Below, one piece after another: positions 39,001-46,270 of a DNA stretch of 64,000 bases; the first letter of the stretch is position 1, and the number at the start of each line of letters is the position of its first letter. Source of the DNA: Nostoc sp. XA010 (lineage in GTDB: Bacteria > Cyanobacteriota > Cyanobacteriia > Cyanobacteriales > Nostocaceae); NCBI RefSeq assembly GCF_020829625.1, contig NZ_JAIVFX010000003.1:186001-250000 (forward strand), given 5' to 3'. The translations under genes and the position numbers were made by a program. The notes below the pieces were generated by a model that ran no database searches, was not told where the DNA came from, and worked only from the letters and a program-made list of their open reading frames with translations.

Positions 39001-41093
39001 AGAGCAACTTGAACATTAGTGCGATCGCTGCTGCTAGTGAAGCTTTATTTGCCTCTAATAAAGAATTTGATGCTTTATTAGAAAGTTTGCGGGCTTGGAG
39101 AGGACTTAAACAGGCTGATGTCGTGCAGCCAGATACCCGAATGCGGGTGGTGACAGCCTTGCAACAGGCAGTTTATGGGGTAACAGAGGTTAACCGCCTG
39201 GAAGGGCACACTGATGTTGTCTGGGGACTAGCTTTCAGTCCAGATGGTCAGTTACTAGCATCAGGCAGCCTAGATAAAACTGTGAAACTTTGGCGTCCTG
39301 ACGGAACCTTACTCCAAACCCTTAAAGGTCACACTGATGCTGTCAACTGTGTAAGTTTTAGCCCTGATGGTCAAACCCTAGCCTCCGCCAGCCTTGATAA
39401 AACAGTGCAAATCTGGCACAAAAACTCGGTTACAGGTGGATTTGACACCAAGCCATATAAAACCTTGAAAGGATATGGAGATGGGGTTTATAGCGTTAAT
39501 TTTAGTCCTGATGGTGAATTGTTAGCTACTGGTAGTAAGGATAAAACCGTAAAACTCTGGCGCAAAGACGGAAGCTTAGTAAAAATACTGAGAGGACATC
39601 AAGGGCCAGTTAACTGGGTAAACTTCAGCCCTGATGGTCAGTTCATCGTCTCATCCAGCGACGACAAGACATTGAAAATCTGGCGACGCGACGGTAGCCT
39701 TGTCACAACTTTGCAGGGACATCAGAAAGCTGTGACTGTAGCTGTTTTCAGCCCAGATGGTAAATTGTTGGCGTCAACAGGTCTAGATAAGACAGTGAAG
39801 CTTTGGCGGCGGGAAAGTAACAGCACTAAAGACGGTTTTGACTTTCGTCTTTATAAAACTTTACGGCAGCATCCTAAGGCTGTGTGGAGTTTGAGTTTTA
39901 GTTCCGATAGTCAAAAGTTAGCTTCTGCAGGTGAAGACAAAACCATAAACCTCTGGAGTACCAATGGTACTTTACTCAAAACCTTCAAAGGACACAGCGA
40001 TTATGTTGTCAGTTTAGCTTTTAGTCCAAATAACGAATTGCTGGCCTCAGGAAGTTACGACAAAAGTGTGAAACTATGGAGTTTAGATGCCCCAACACCG
40101 TCTATTCTTCAAGGGCATCGGAAGCGAGTTTTAAGCGTTGCTTGGAGTCCCAACGGTCAGATGTTAGCTTCTGGTAGTCGCGATCGCACTGTAAAACTTT
40201 GGCAACGATACACCAGTAGTGGCGAGGTCAAAACCCGACTTTATAAAACTTTAGTGGGGCATACAAATCAAGTTACTAGTGTCAGTTTTGACCCTAAAGG
40301 TGAAATGGTGGCCTCAGGAAGTTTTGACAAAACAGTAAAACTTTGGCGGCTTGACGGTACTTTAATCATGACTCTCCACGGGCATAGCGATAGTGTGATG
40401 AGCGTGAATTTCAGTCCTGATGGTCAGTTTTTGGCATCAGCTAGCAAAGATAAAACAGTGAAACTTTGGAACCGTGAGGGCAAGTTACTCAAAACCTTAG
40501 TGGGGCATCAGGATTCGGTAAATAGCGTCAACTTTAGCCATGATAGTCAGGTTTTAGCCTCTGCCAGTGATGACCAAACTGTTAAACTTTGGCAACGAGA
40601 TGGTACGTTGTTAAAAACTTTCTCGCCCTTTGACAGCTGGGTGACAGGTGTCAGCTTTAGTCCGACTGACGAGTTACTGGCTTCTGCTAGTTGGGATAAC
40701 ACTGTGAAAGTGTGGCGACGGGATGGAACGTTATTAAAAACCTTATTAAAGGGGTACAGTGATAGCGTCAATGCCGTTACTTTTAGTCCCAATGGCGAAT
40801 TGCTCGCCGCCGCCAGTTGGGACAGTACAGTGAAACTCTGGAGCCGTGATGGCAAATTAATTAAAAGTCTCAATGGGCATCGTGCTGGGGTATTTAGTGT
40901 CAGTTTTAGCCCAGATGGTCAAACACTAGCATCAGCGAGTGATGACAACACGATAATCTTGTGGAATTTAAATCTTGACGACCTACTTGTTCGTGGTTGC
41001 GACTGGATGGGCAATTACCTCAAACACAATCCCAATCTAGAGGAGCGCGATCGCCTTCTTTGTAATGGTATAACCACTAAAAACCTTTTTTAA
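36066..41093 (+). CDS. STAND NTPase with TPR-like region, membrane helix and 14 WD40 repeats
   Basis: 1675 aa. Residues 1-190 look like a degenerate NTPase-like domain with no usable P-loop (VRCNYGQLRE where Walker A would sit, PVVLWLQDD at the Walker B place). Residues about 230-490 are helical TPR-like. A complete STAND NTPase follows: Walker A GPSGVGKSS at 561-569, Walker B IIIILDQFEEF with D647. A hydrophobic helix (GAVLAIMGGTIAGLWW, about 943-960) precedes 14 WD40 repeats (about 1040-1640), each with GHxxxV and S(A/G)SxDxTVKLW, enough for two seven-bladed propellers. STAND proteins switch by ATP-dependent oligomerisation after ligand binding; the propellers are likely the sensor. Effector and trigger are unknown. 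Confidence 0.88.
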   Translation: MTTNKQLHIYTKENQHTLQRLIRAIALSEGQFALILVRCNYGQLREQMLENIRSISKDIYIREMVLNPSITSLHNTIISELSLDNPAVLTDSLPSGVMVFGIESNTGLENLLTGINQARDIYAATFPFPVVLWLQDDVASLLSRLAPDFKSWAATTIKFEMTKADLIALIQQETESLFAKVLEAGAEIFLSNASLDLDPKSQHRHEIESARNDLLRLYGVKLAAGLEASLEFVIGRDKYANDQINGALANYQKSLALWQQETTRVAEWESNSSLPLSSLLKQAIVIFHLGLCYHRMADLHQNSNSSYCEHALSWFKQCLKILKEVQREDLVAKFILPACEMLQRLQAWDDLKELAQESLHLHKTYGSPAQIAQDYGFLANVAASESNWILAHELANTALSISEEVTQASLQDALRRRRQESWYLLLLARTQRHLGEPEEAINNLEWARVVCELQHEPSLYLEILEELRSLYFFERHDYTEAFKLKQEKIQIEHQYGFRAFIGASQLQPQHCRINPALESQKIPFISEGVAQEISASGRQQDVNRLIERITRADYKLTVIYGPSGVGKSSTLKAGLVPALKGKVIGERIPIPIVLSVYTDWLTVLISSLNQVLASTGISVNLDSTPTILLEKIRLAAERNYTIIIILDQFEEFFFISNLPTERIEFYQFFSECLNISYVKIILSLREDYLHHLLEFERWSQKNSIGLYDLGIINKNILDKDIRYYLGKFSSQDAKAIIHSLTQRSHSELSDELINRLVQDLTGELDEVHPIELQIVGAQLQIENITTLGQYKLCGGSAKLVERWLGEVIKDCGQENEELTWKLLFELTDEKGTRPLKTKADLAAALVNNHDIDTISSFDIVGELILEILVGSGLVLRVREELGDRYQLVHDYLVEPIRQKNNYGMLAELEKIKLEKTKAEVAQQLSQKQLNLVLQRRLREARIAGAVLAIMGGTIAGLWWQADLQKRAAVRQTLRAERSESNLNISAIAAASEALFASNKEFDALLESLRAWRGLKQADVVQPDTRMRVVTALQQAVYGVTEVNRLEGHTDVVWGLAFSPDGQLLASGSLDKTVKLWRPDGTLLQTLKGHTDAVNCVSFSPDGQTLASASLDKTVQIWHKNSVTGGFDTKPYKTLKGYGDGVYSVNFSPDGELLATGSKDKTVKLWRKDGSLVKILRGHQGPVNWVNFSPDGQFIVSSSDDKTLKIWRRDGSLVTTLQGHQKAVTVAVFSPDGKLLASTGLDKTVKLWRRESNSTKDGFDFRLYKTLRQHPKAVWSLSFSSDSQKLASAGEDKTINLWSTNGTLLKTFKGHSDYVVSLAFSPNNELLASGSYDKSVKLWSLDAPTPSILQGHRKRVLSVAWSPNGQMLASGSRDRTVKLWQRYTSSGEVKTRLYKTLVGHTNQVTSVSFDPKGEMVASGSFDKTVKLWRLDGTLIMTLHGHSDSVMSVNFSPDGQFLASASKDKTVKLWNREGKLLKTLVGHQDSVNSVNFSHDSQVLASASDDQTVKLWQRDGTLLKTFSPFDSWVTGVSFSPTDELLASASWDNTVKVWRRDGTLLKTLLKGYSDSVNAVTFSPNGELLAAASWDSTVKLWSRDGKLIKSLNGHRAGVFSVSFSPDGQTLASASDDNTIILWNLNLDDLLVRGCDWMGNYLKHNPNLEERDRLLCNGITTKNLF

Positions 41094-41166
41094 TTACGAA
41101 TTACTTTAGCGTTAACGATAGTATAGAATGAGCGTCCCTAAGAGCATCATTACGAATTAGCTTGAA

Positions 41167-41208
41167 GCCTCAATGAGCAACCGCTCTTGGTTTAGCGGTT
41201 GATGAGGC
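41167..41208. terminator. Strong hairpin downstream of the STAND gene
   Basis: Outer arms GCCTCA (41167-41172) and TGAGGC (41203-41208), inner arms CAACCGCT and AGCGGTTG, loop 8 bases. No T-run follows, so it may be a terminator, a processing signal or a dispersed repeat; it also lies just after the stop of the minus-strand gene 41253-41600. Confidence 0.5.
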
Positions 41209-41252
41209 GATCAAAGTTGTTAATTCAGAGCTAGAAATTTATTTTAAGATCA

Positions 41253-41600
41253 TCAGCTGCATGAGCGATCGCTCTCCAAAACTTCATGATTATTTTCTGC
41301 GGGAGCCTCTTGTGGCAAATTTGCTAAAAAGGCTTGTAGTCTCATGCGCTCAATATAAGGCCAGCCTCCCTCAGACTCAATATCTTTCAGTAGTGAGTAG
41401 AGTTGGCGACGGTTAACGGGCAAACTCTCTTGAAAAACCCCGTCTCGAATCTCTCGGTGTAAATGCTCCAATTCCCTAAGCATTGCCAAAAGAGCTACAC
41501 TATCGCCTTGATAATCTTGAACTGCATCATACACCACAGTTGCGATCGCTTGCAGTTTACAGGATAACTCTCCTGATTCAAGATTTTTATTATTGTCCAT
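41253..41600 (-). CDS. Conserved hypothetical cyanobacterial protein
   Basis: 115 aa, acidic and helical (ELEHLHREIRDGVFQESLPVNRRQLYSLLKDIESEGGWPYIERMRLQAFLANL). No domain recognised, no membrane segment or signal peptide. Start is ATG at 41600. It lies tail-to-tail with the STAND gene. No function assigned. Confidence 0.65.
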   Translation of the reverse strand: MDNNKNLESGELSCKLQAIATVVYDAVQDYQGDSVALLAMLRELEHLHREIRDGVFQESLPVNRRQLYSLLKDIESEGGWPYIERMRLQAFLANLPQEAPAENNHEVLESDRSCS

Positions 41601-42197
41601 GCCATCCTTTCCGTATAAATGAGGTCAACTCAAATTTACCGGAGATTTTTAATTTTCCCTAGTTTGCCAATGGTTCATCTAGAAAATCCTGCCCCCTGCC
41701 CCCTGCCCCCTGCCCCCTGCCTCTTGATCAGGGGTGAATATAACTAGATTTGTATCTTTATCAAAAGCAATTGCGATCGCCCATCAAAGAGCGTAGTAAC
41801 CTTTACCATAGCTTCCACGCCAGCTAGATGCGATCAAAATGAGACTTTCTTGAATTTTGAGTACTTTGATTTTTGAGTTAAAAAAAATCGTATGATCTGG
41901 CTGATTTACCCATCAAACAATGGGCTGTATGTAGTGGCGTCACATACATGATACAAAAAGACTTAGGCGACGCCGCTTTTGCTATATGCAAGAGCAAAGT
42001 GCAAAGCAGTGACACGTTTAAGTACGTTTAGCAGAGAAAAGTTTGAGTGGCGACTGCCAACCTATATGCCCGGACACTTGTTTCAACTCAAGAATCAGAG
42101 CAATGCAGTGTCCGATAAAGGATGGCTTCTCGTCAAAGATCAAAGCTTCGATGCAGTTTTACAACTTAGATATTAATTTTTGAGATTGAGGTTGACC
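41601..42197. other. Intergenic region upstream of psbO
   Basis: About 600 bp with the CCCCTGC heptanucleotide repeat at 41688-41722, a GCGATCGC octamer near 41773 and the psbO leader. A 65-codon frame at 41979 is not supported. Confidence 0.5.
41688..41722. repeat. Heptanucleotide tandem repeat CCCCTGC
   Basis: Five consecutive copies of CCCCTGC with slight end variation, the same STRR type that is translated in the 3' end of the sugar-binding protein gene. Confidence 0.85.
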
Positions 42198-43031
42198 ATG
42201 AGGTATCGCGCTTTAATTGTTGCATTCTTGGCTTTGTGCCTGGGGCTAATAACTGCTTGTAGTGATGCTCCTGCTACTAGTAGTAGAGATGTACTCACTT
42301 ACGATCAAATTCGCGGCACTGGCTTGGCGAATAAATGCCCCCAACTAGCAGAAACAAGCCGTGGCTCCATTCCCATTGATTCTAGCCAGTCTTATGCCAT
42401 CAAAGAACTTTGCTTAGAACCAACTAGCTTCTTCATCAAAGAAGAACCTGCTAATAAACGCCAACAAGCAGAATTTGTTGCTGGCAAATTGTTGACCAGA
42501 TATACTTCCACCATTGACCAGGTGCAAGGCAACCTAAAAATCAACCCAGATAATAGCCTTACCTTTGAGGAAACTGATGGTCTTGACTTCCAAGCTATCA
42601 CTGTGCAACTTCCTGGTGGTGAGCGAGTACCTTTCCTCTTCACCATCAAAGACTTGGTTGCTCAAACCCAACCCAGTTTGAGCAGCATTAACACCTCTAC
42701 GGACTTTGAAGGCACTTTCAAAGTTCCTTCCTATCGTGGTGCTGCTTTCCTAGATCCAAAGGGTCGTGGTGTCGTCAGCGGCTATGATAATGCCGTGGCT
42801 CTCCCCGCTCAATCGGATGATGAAGAACTTACCCGCACTAACGTCAAGCGTGCTGAAAATCTTAATGGCAAGATTTCTTTGCGAATCGCTAAAATCGATA
42901 GCTCTAGTGGTGAGATTGCTGGTACTTTCGAGAGCGAACAGCCATCTGATACAGATTTAGGTGCTGGCGAACCTAAAGAAGTTAAGATTCGCGGTCTATT
43001 TTTTGCACGGGTTGAACCTACTCGTGGCTAA
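42198..43031 (+). CDS. psbO: Photosystem II manganese-stabilising protein PsbO
   Basis: 277 aa from ATG 42198, chosen over the TTG at 42180 because MRYRALIVAFLALCLGLITAC is a good signal peptide. Mature start near CSDAPATS; the LITAC block could act as lipobox. Family blocks: LTYDQIRGTGLANKCPQL, CLEPTSFFIKEEP, GLDFQAITVQLPGGERVPFLFTIK, GRGVVSGYDNAVALPA, PKEVKIRGLFFARVEP. Lumenal subunit that stabilises the oxygen-evolving Mn cluster. Two cysteines near LANKCPQL and ELCLEP are the expected disulfide pair. Expressed alone. Confidence 0.98.
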   Translation: MRYRALIVAFLALCLGLITACSDAPATSSRDVLTYDQIRGTGLANKCPQLAETSRGSIPIDSSQSYAIKELCLEPTSFFIKEEPANKRQQAEFVAGKLLTRYTSTIDQVQGNLKINPDNSLTFEETDGLDFQAITVQLPGGERVPFLFTIKDLVAQTQPSLSSINTSTDFEGTFKVPSYRGAAFLDPKGRGVVSGYDNAVALPAQSDDEELTRTNVKRAENLNGKISLRIAKIDSSSGEIAGTFESEQPSDTDLGAGEPKEVKIRGLFFARVEPTRG

Positions 43032-43125
43032 ACTCTCTAGAGTTAGGTAACTGACTGGCATTCAGAACTACAATTCTGTAAGCATCAGGTTTCATAACAA
43101 AAGTTAACTTTTTTGCCCCCATTTT

Positions 43126-43258
43126 CAGGGCTGTTTCATTCCTATAAAAGCATTACAGCAACGAAAAGAGACAAAGGTTCAAGGGGAGACAAGAGAAAAA
43201 TTCTTCCTTCCCTTGTTCCCAGCTTTTCAAGAGGCTTTTAAAGAATGAAACAGCCCTG
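43126..43258. mobile_element. 133 bp element with 16 bp perfect inverted ends
   Basis: CAGGGCTGTTTCATTC at 43126-43141 and its exact reverse complement at 43243-43258; similarity continues inward (TAAAAGC on both sides), giving about 26 bp with two mismatches. No coding capacity. MITE-like, immediately downstream of psbO. Confidence 0.8.
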
Positions 43259-43781
43259 CCTTTTTTTAGGCGTTTTTCACAAAGAGGGGGAAACTTTAAA
43301 TACAACAAAGGACGAGATGCCTTTTGTTGTATCTTTTTGGGTAAATTTACGTATTATTTTCTGCAAATTATTAGTAATTTTTAATTATTGGATGAATTTT
43401 AGTTTAATGAACACGTAATTTTACTGTAAATCAAACTTTTGCTTATTCAACAAAATTGCGGCTACTGTTGTTTTGTTTATAGAAATTAGCTTCAGCATTA
43501 ATTAATTAAAGTTAAGTACAATCTCGGTTTTATATTTGGTAACTAATTTTATACTTTATTTCTATGTAGTCCTAAAAACAGCTACAGCTCATACCGATTT
43601 TGCTTATTTAAACTTTGCTCGATTGTCAAGCAAGTCTATGGAATTTTCTTTAGAAAAACGTTGTTATCTACCAGAGAATTTGCTAAGGCATATAGCACGA
43701 CATTATCTTTGATATCGTGCGATCGCAGCTGAGTTTAAAACAGAGAAATTAATTGTTGATTTACTTAATGAACAAGGTGCT
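43259..43781. other. Intergenic region upstream of sigF
   Basis: About 520 bp of AT-rich leader. A hairpin pairs ATACAACAAAGG with CCTTTTGTTGTAT at 43300-43334 (one bulged base) and could be the psbO terminator. A shorter GCACGA...TCGTGC hairpin with a GCGATCGC octamer lies at 43695-43727, near the sigF start. Confidence 0.5.
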
Positions 43782-44558
43782 ATGCCTACCACAACCACCA
43801 ATGAACTGAAACATGAAATTTGGCAGTTGTTGCGAGAATATCAGCAATCTCCATCAGGAAATATTCGCAATAAGCTGGTAAAACTCAATATTGGACTTGT
43901 AAGAAAAGAAGCTCACTACTGGACGAATCAATGTCATGAAACCTACGATGATTTGCTCCAGGTTGGATCTTTGGGTTTAATCAGGGCGATTGAAAAATTT
44001 GAACTTTCCAAGGGACATGCCTTTAGTTCCTATGCACTTCCCTATATTCGGGGTGAAATTCAACACTATCTCCGAGATAAAGGTGTCACCGTGCGAATTC
44101 CTCGCAAGTGGTTAGCACTGCAACAGCAAGCAATAGGAGTGTCACGTTCTTGGCGTGAAAAGCATAATCGCCAACCAACAGACTCAGAATTAGCAACAGC
44201 GCTGGAAATTTCTCCAAACGAATGGCAAGAAATTAAATTAGCATGGATAAATCGCGCTCCCTTGAGTCTTGATGTGCCAATCCAAGATGGAGAAGAAGGC
44301 TCTACCTGTTTGGGAGAATTAGTTCCAGATCCTAATTATCGCAGCTTTCAACTAGTACAAGAAGACCAACTTCGCTTGCAACAAGCATTGGTTCAGCTAG
44401 AACAACGCACCCGTGATGTGTTGGAATGTGTGTTTTTACAGGATTTAACCCAAAAACAAGTTGCAGAACATTTGGGAATTAGTGTAGTAACAGTTTCCCG
44501 TAGAGTTAAGAAAGGTCTGGATTTGATGAAACAGCTTATGGGTGTGGCAGAAGATTGA
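43782..44558 (+). CDS. sigF: RNA polymerase sigma factor, group 3 SigF type
   Basis: 258 aa. Regions 2 to 4 are present without region 1: DLLQVGSLGLIRAIEKFELSKGHAFSSYALPYIRGEIQHYLRDKG (region 2), VRIPRKWLALQQQAI (region 2.4/3), and region 4 helix-turn-helix VLECVFLQDLTQKQVAEHLGISVVTVSRRVKK. This is the B/F/G stress-type family; in Synechocystis SigF controls pilus genes and motility (established for that species). The anti-sigma-like genes at 10995-13436 are 30 kb away, so any link would be in trans. Gene after it encodes a lipoprotein with a pilus-like domain. Confidence 0.9.
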   Translation: MPTTTTNELKHEIWQLLREYQQSPSGNIRNKLVKLNIGLVRKEAHYWTNQCHETYDDLLQVGSLGLIRAIEKFELSKGHAFSSYALPYIRGEIQHYLRDKGVTVRIPRKWLALQQQAIGVSRSWREKHNRQPTDSELATALEISPNEWQEIKLAWINRAPLSLDVPIQDGEEGSTCLGELVPDPNYRSFQLVQEDQLRLQQALVQLEQRTRDVLECVFLQDLTQKQVAEHLGISVVTVSRRVKKGLDLMKQLMGVAED

Positions 44559-44724
44559 CTGCAAATAAACACCAAGCCGCAGTTATGCTGAGTAAGCAGT
44601 GCTAAAAATAACCCTTAAAATTTAAAAAGTTAGGTTATAAAGAGAACATACTTTGCCTTTGATACAAATTTTAGGCATGTTGATTTCCACTTTCCAATTT
44701 TCCAATGGCTTTTGAGAACAGCTC

Positions 44725-45576
44725 ATGGGCAGAAATTTAAAAATTACAATTGCAGCTATTTTAACTTTGGCGATCGCTGGATGTGCTTCTGAAGATACAC
44801 CACAAGCGATCAACCCTGCGCCAATTCTCAAAATAGCAGCAAAGTCGCCAGCAACAGATCAATCCTTTAAGAATCCAGTGATACCTGCCAAACAGATTTC
44901 ACAAATTACTCCTGCATCTGCTAATTTGATTCAATCCACTAATGCTACAGAGCGGGCACGGTTTGTTCAGGTATCAAAAGACCGGGCTGACCCGTTTGCA
45001 CAACTTTTCGGGCAAACGGTTCTCGGAATGCCTAAAACATCTGTAAGACCTGTTCCCGTGGTGCCTAAGCTACCTACTCCATCGATAGTAGTCCGAAAAC
45101 TTCCAACACGCAGCATAGCTTTAAATCAGAAAAAAAATAACATTGCTTCTGTACCAAAAAAAGTTAATCCTACTTTGACTTCAGTCTTGCCTAAGGTTTT
45201 ACCTCAAGTTGTCCCCAACCCCGCTTTAGTATCTGTATTGCCAGCGCCAGCACAACCTGAGTTAGCAAAGGCAGTTGTTGTGACTGGTGTAGTTCTAATT
45301 AGTAAGGAACCACAGGCAATTATCAAAGTACCGGATGAGCCGACGAGTCGCTATGTGCAGGCGGGACAGCGATTAGCAAATGGCGTACTAGTTAAACGGA
45401 TTGAAATGAATCAGGGCTACAATCCGATCGTGATTCTGGAACAATATGGTATTGAAGTTGCCAAAATGGTAGGAGAAGGGGCTGTCAATCCAACGCCGTC
45501 AGCTGCATCTGCTAGCGGCAATCCTGTTTCAGTGACAACGCCCCCCTCAGATCCTGTTAATGTTGGAGCTTCATAA
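44725..45576 (+). CDS. Lipoprotein with PilP/GspC-like C-terminal domain
   Basis: 283 aa. Lipobox LAIAGC with C20 as lipidation site. Long low-complexity middle rich in Pro, Val, Lys (about residues 40-190). The C-terminal about 70 residues (VVVTGVVLISKEPQAIIKVPDEPTSRYVQAGQRLANGVLVKRIEMN) look like the beta domain of pilus/secretion assembly proteins such as PilP, a moderate-confidence resemblance. It lies 166 bp behind sigF and 2 bp ahead of the next small gene, suggesting involvement in SigF-linked cell-surface functions. Confidence 0.68.
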   Translation: MGRNLKITIAAILTLAIAGCASEDTPQAINPAPILKIAAKSPATDQSFKNPVIPAKQISQITPASANLIQSTNATERARFVQVSKDRADPFAQLFGQTVLGMPKTSVRPVPVVPKLPTPSIVVRKLPTRSIALNQKKNNIASVPKKVNPTLTSVLPKVLPQVVPNPALVSVLPAPAQPELAKAVVVTGVVLISKEPQAIIKVPDEPTSRYVQAGQRLANGVLVKRIEMNQGYNPIVILEQYGIEVAKMVGEGAVNPTPSAASASGNPVSVTTPPSDPVNVGAS

Positions 45577-45578
45577 AG

Positions 45579-45830
45579 ATGGAGACTAAGGAAAAAATTG
45601 AATTTGCTGGTTTGCCTTTAGCTGTCTATAGAGAGATAGCAGCTCATTTACATCAAGTCGAAGGGGTAGAAGTGGAGTTAATTCCCCAGTCATCCCAAGA
45701 GTTTGATTACAATCAAAGTCAAATTGGTGGCTTGTGTATCTCGTGGACAGCAAACTCTGGTTTAGAAAGTCGGCAACGAGTTAACCAAATTTTGGCTTAC
45801 TATCAAAATCGCTATATGAATCCTATTTGA
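45579..45830 (+). CDS. Conserved hypothetical cyanobacterial protein
   Basis: 83 aa, starts ATG two bases after the upstream stop, so translationally coupled to the lipoprotein gene. Contains IEFAGLPLAVYREIAAHLHQVEGVEVELIPQ and ISWTANSGLESRQRVNQILAYYQNRY. No domain recognised; soluble, no signal peptide. Confidence 0.7.
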   Translation: METKEKIEFAGLPLAVYREIAAHLHQVEGVEVELIPQSSQEFDYNQSQIGGLCISWTANSGLESRQRVNQILAYYQNRYMNPI

Positions 45831-45852
45831 TTTGTGAAAATTCAAACCTTAG

Positions 45853-45886
45853 ATTCCCGATTTTTCCAAGAAGTCGGGAATTTTGT
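45853..45886 (+). terminator. Terminator of the sigF-lipoprotein gene group
   Basis: Arms ATTCCCGA (45853-45860) and TCGGGAAT (45874-45881) with a 13 base loop, followed by TTTTGTTG. Rho-independent type. Confidence 0.7.
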
Positions 45887-46270
45887 TGTTCACGAATGAC
45901 TAAGTAGAGCTATAGTGTATGACGACTTCTTACTAATTCTTTGTGCAGTTTCACAAAGAATTAGTAAGACAACTTGCTCTGAACAAATTATTCGGGAGCA
46001 ACCTCACAGGTAATCGGTTTCAGTTAATATCAAAAAAGGCAGGAGGCAGGAGGGAAATCTCTCCCATAAAGGGAAGACGTATGAAAGGGGCATATCTTTT
46101 CTCGTGCTACGCATCTTGCAAAGAATATTTTTAATTTTTTGCCCACAATTCGGCTTAGTTTGTACCTTCTTCTTCCTCCAGCCTCCTGCCCTGTGCCTGT
46201 CTTCTCATCAAATTATTGAATTTAGCTGAAAACTTGCGTACTCAAAAACTAGCAATCAGGACTAGCAGCG
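45887..46270. other. Intergenic region with inverted GGCAGGA repeats
   Basis: Contains GGCAGGAGGCAGGAGG at 46038-46053 and its near reverse complement at 46175-46190, the same tandem-repeat family in opposite orientation. No gene; one 63-codon frame is unsupported. Confidence 0.5.

Noticed and set aside
41979..42176. 65-codon frame just before psbO
   Set aside because: Lies in the psbO leader, no family features.
45943..46134. 63-codon frame upstream of the second hybrid kinase
   Set aside because: Contains GGCAGGA repeats and has no homology that I recognise.
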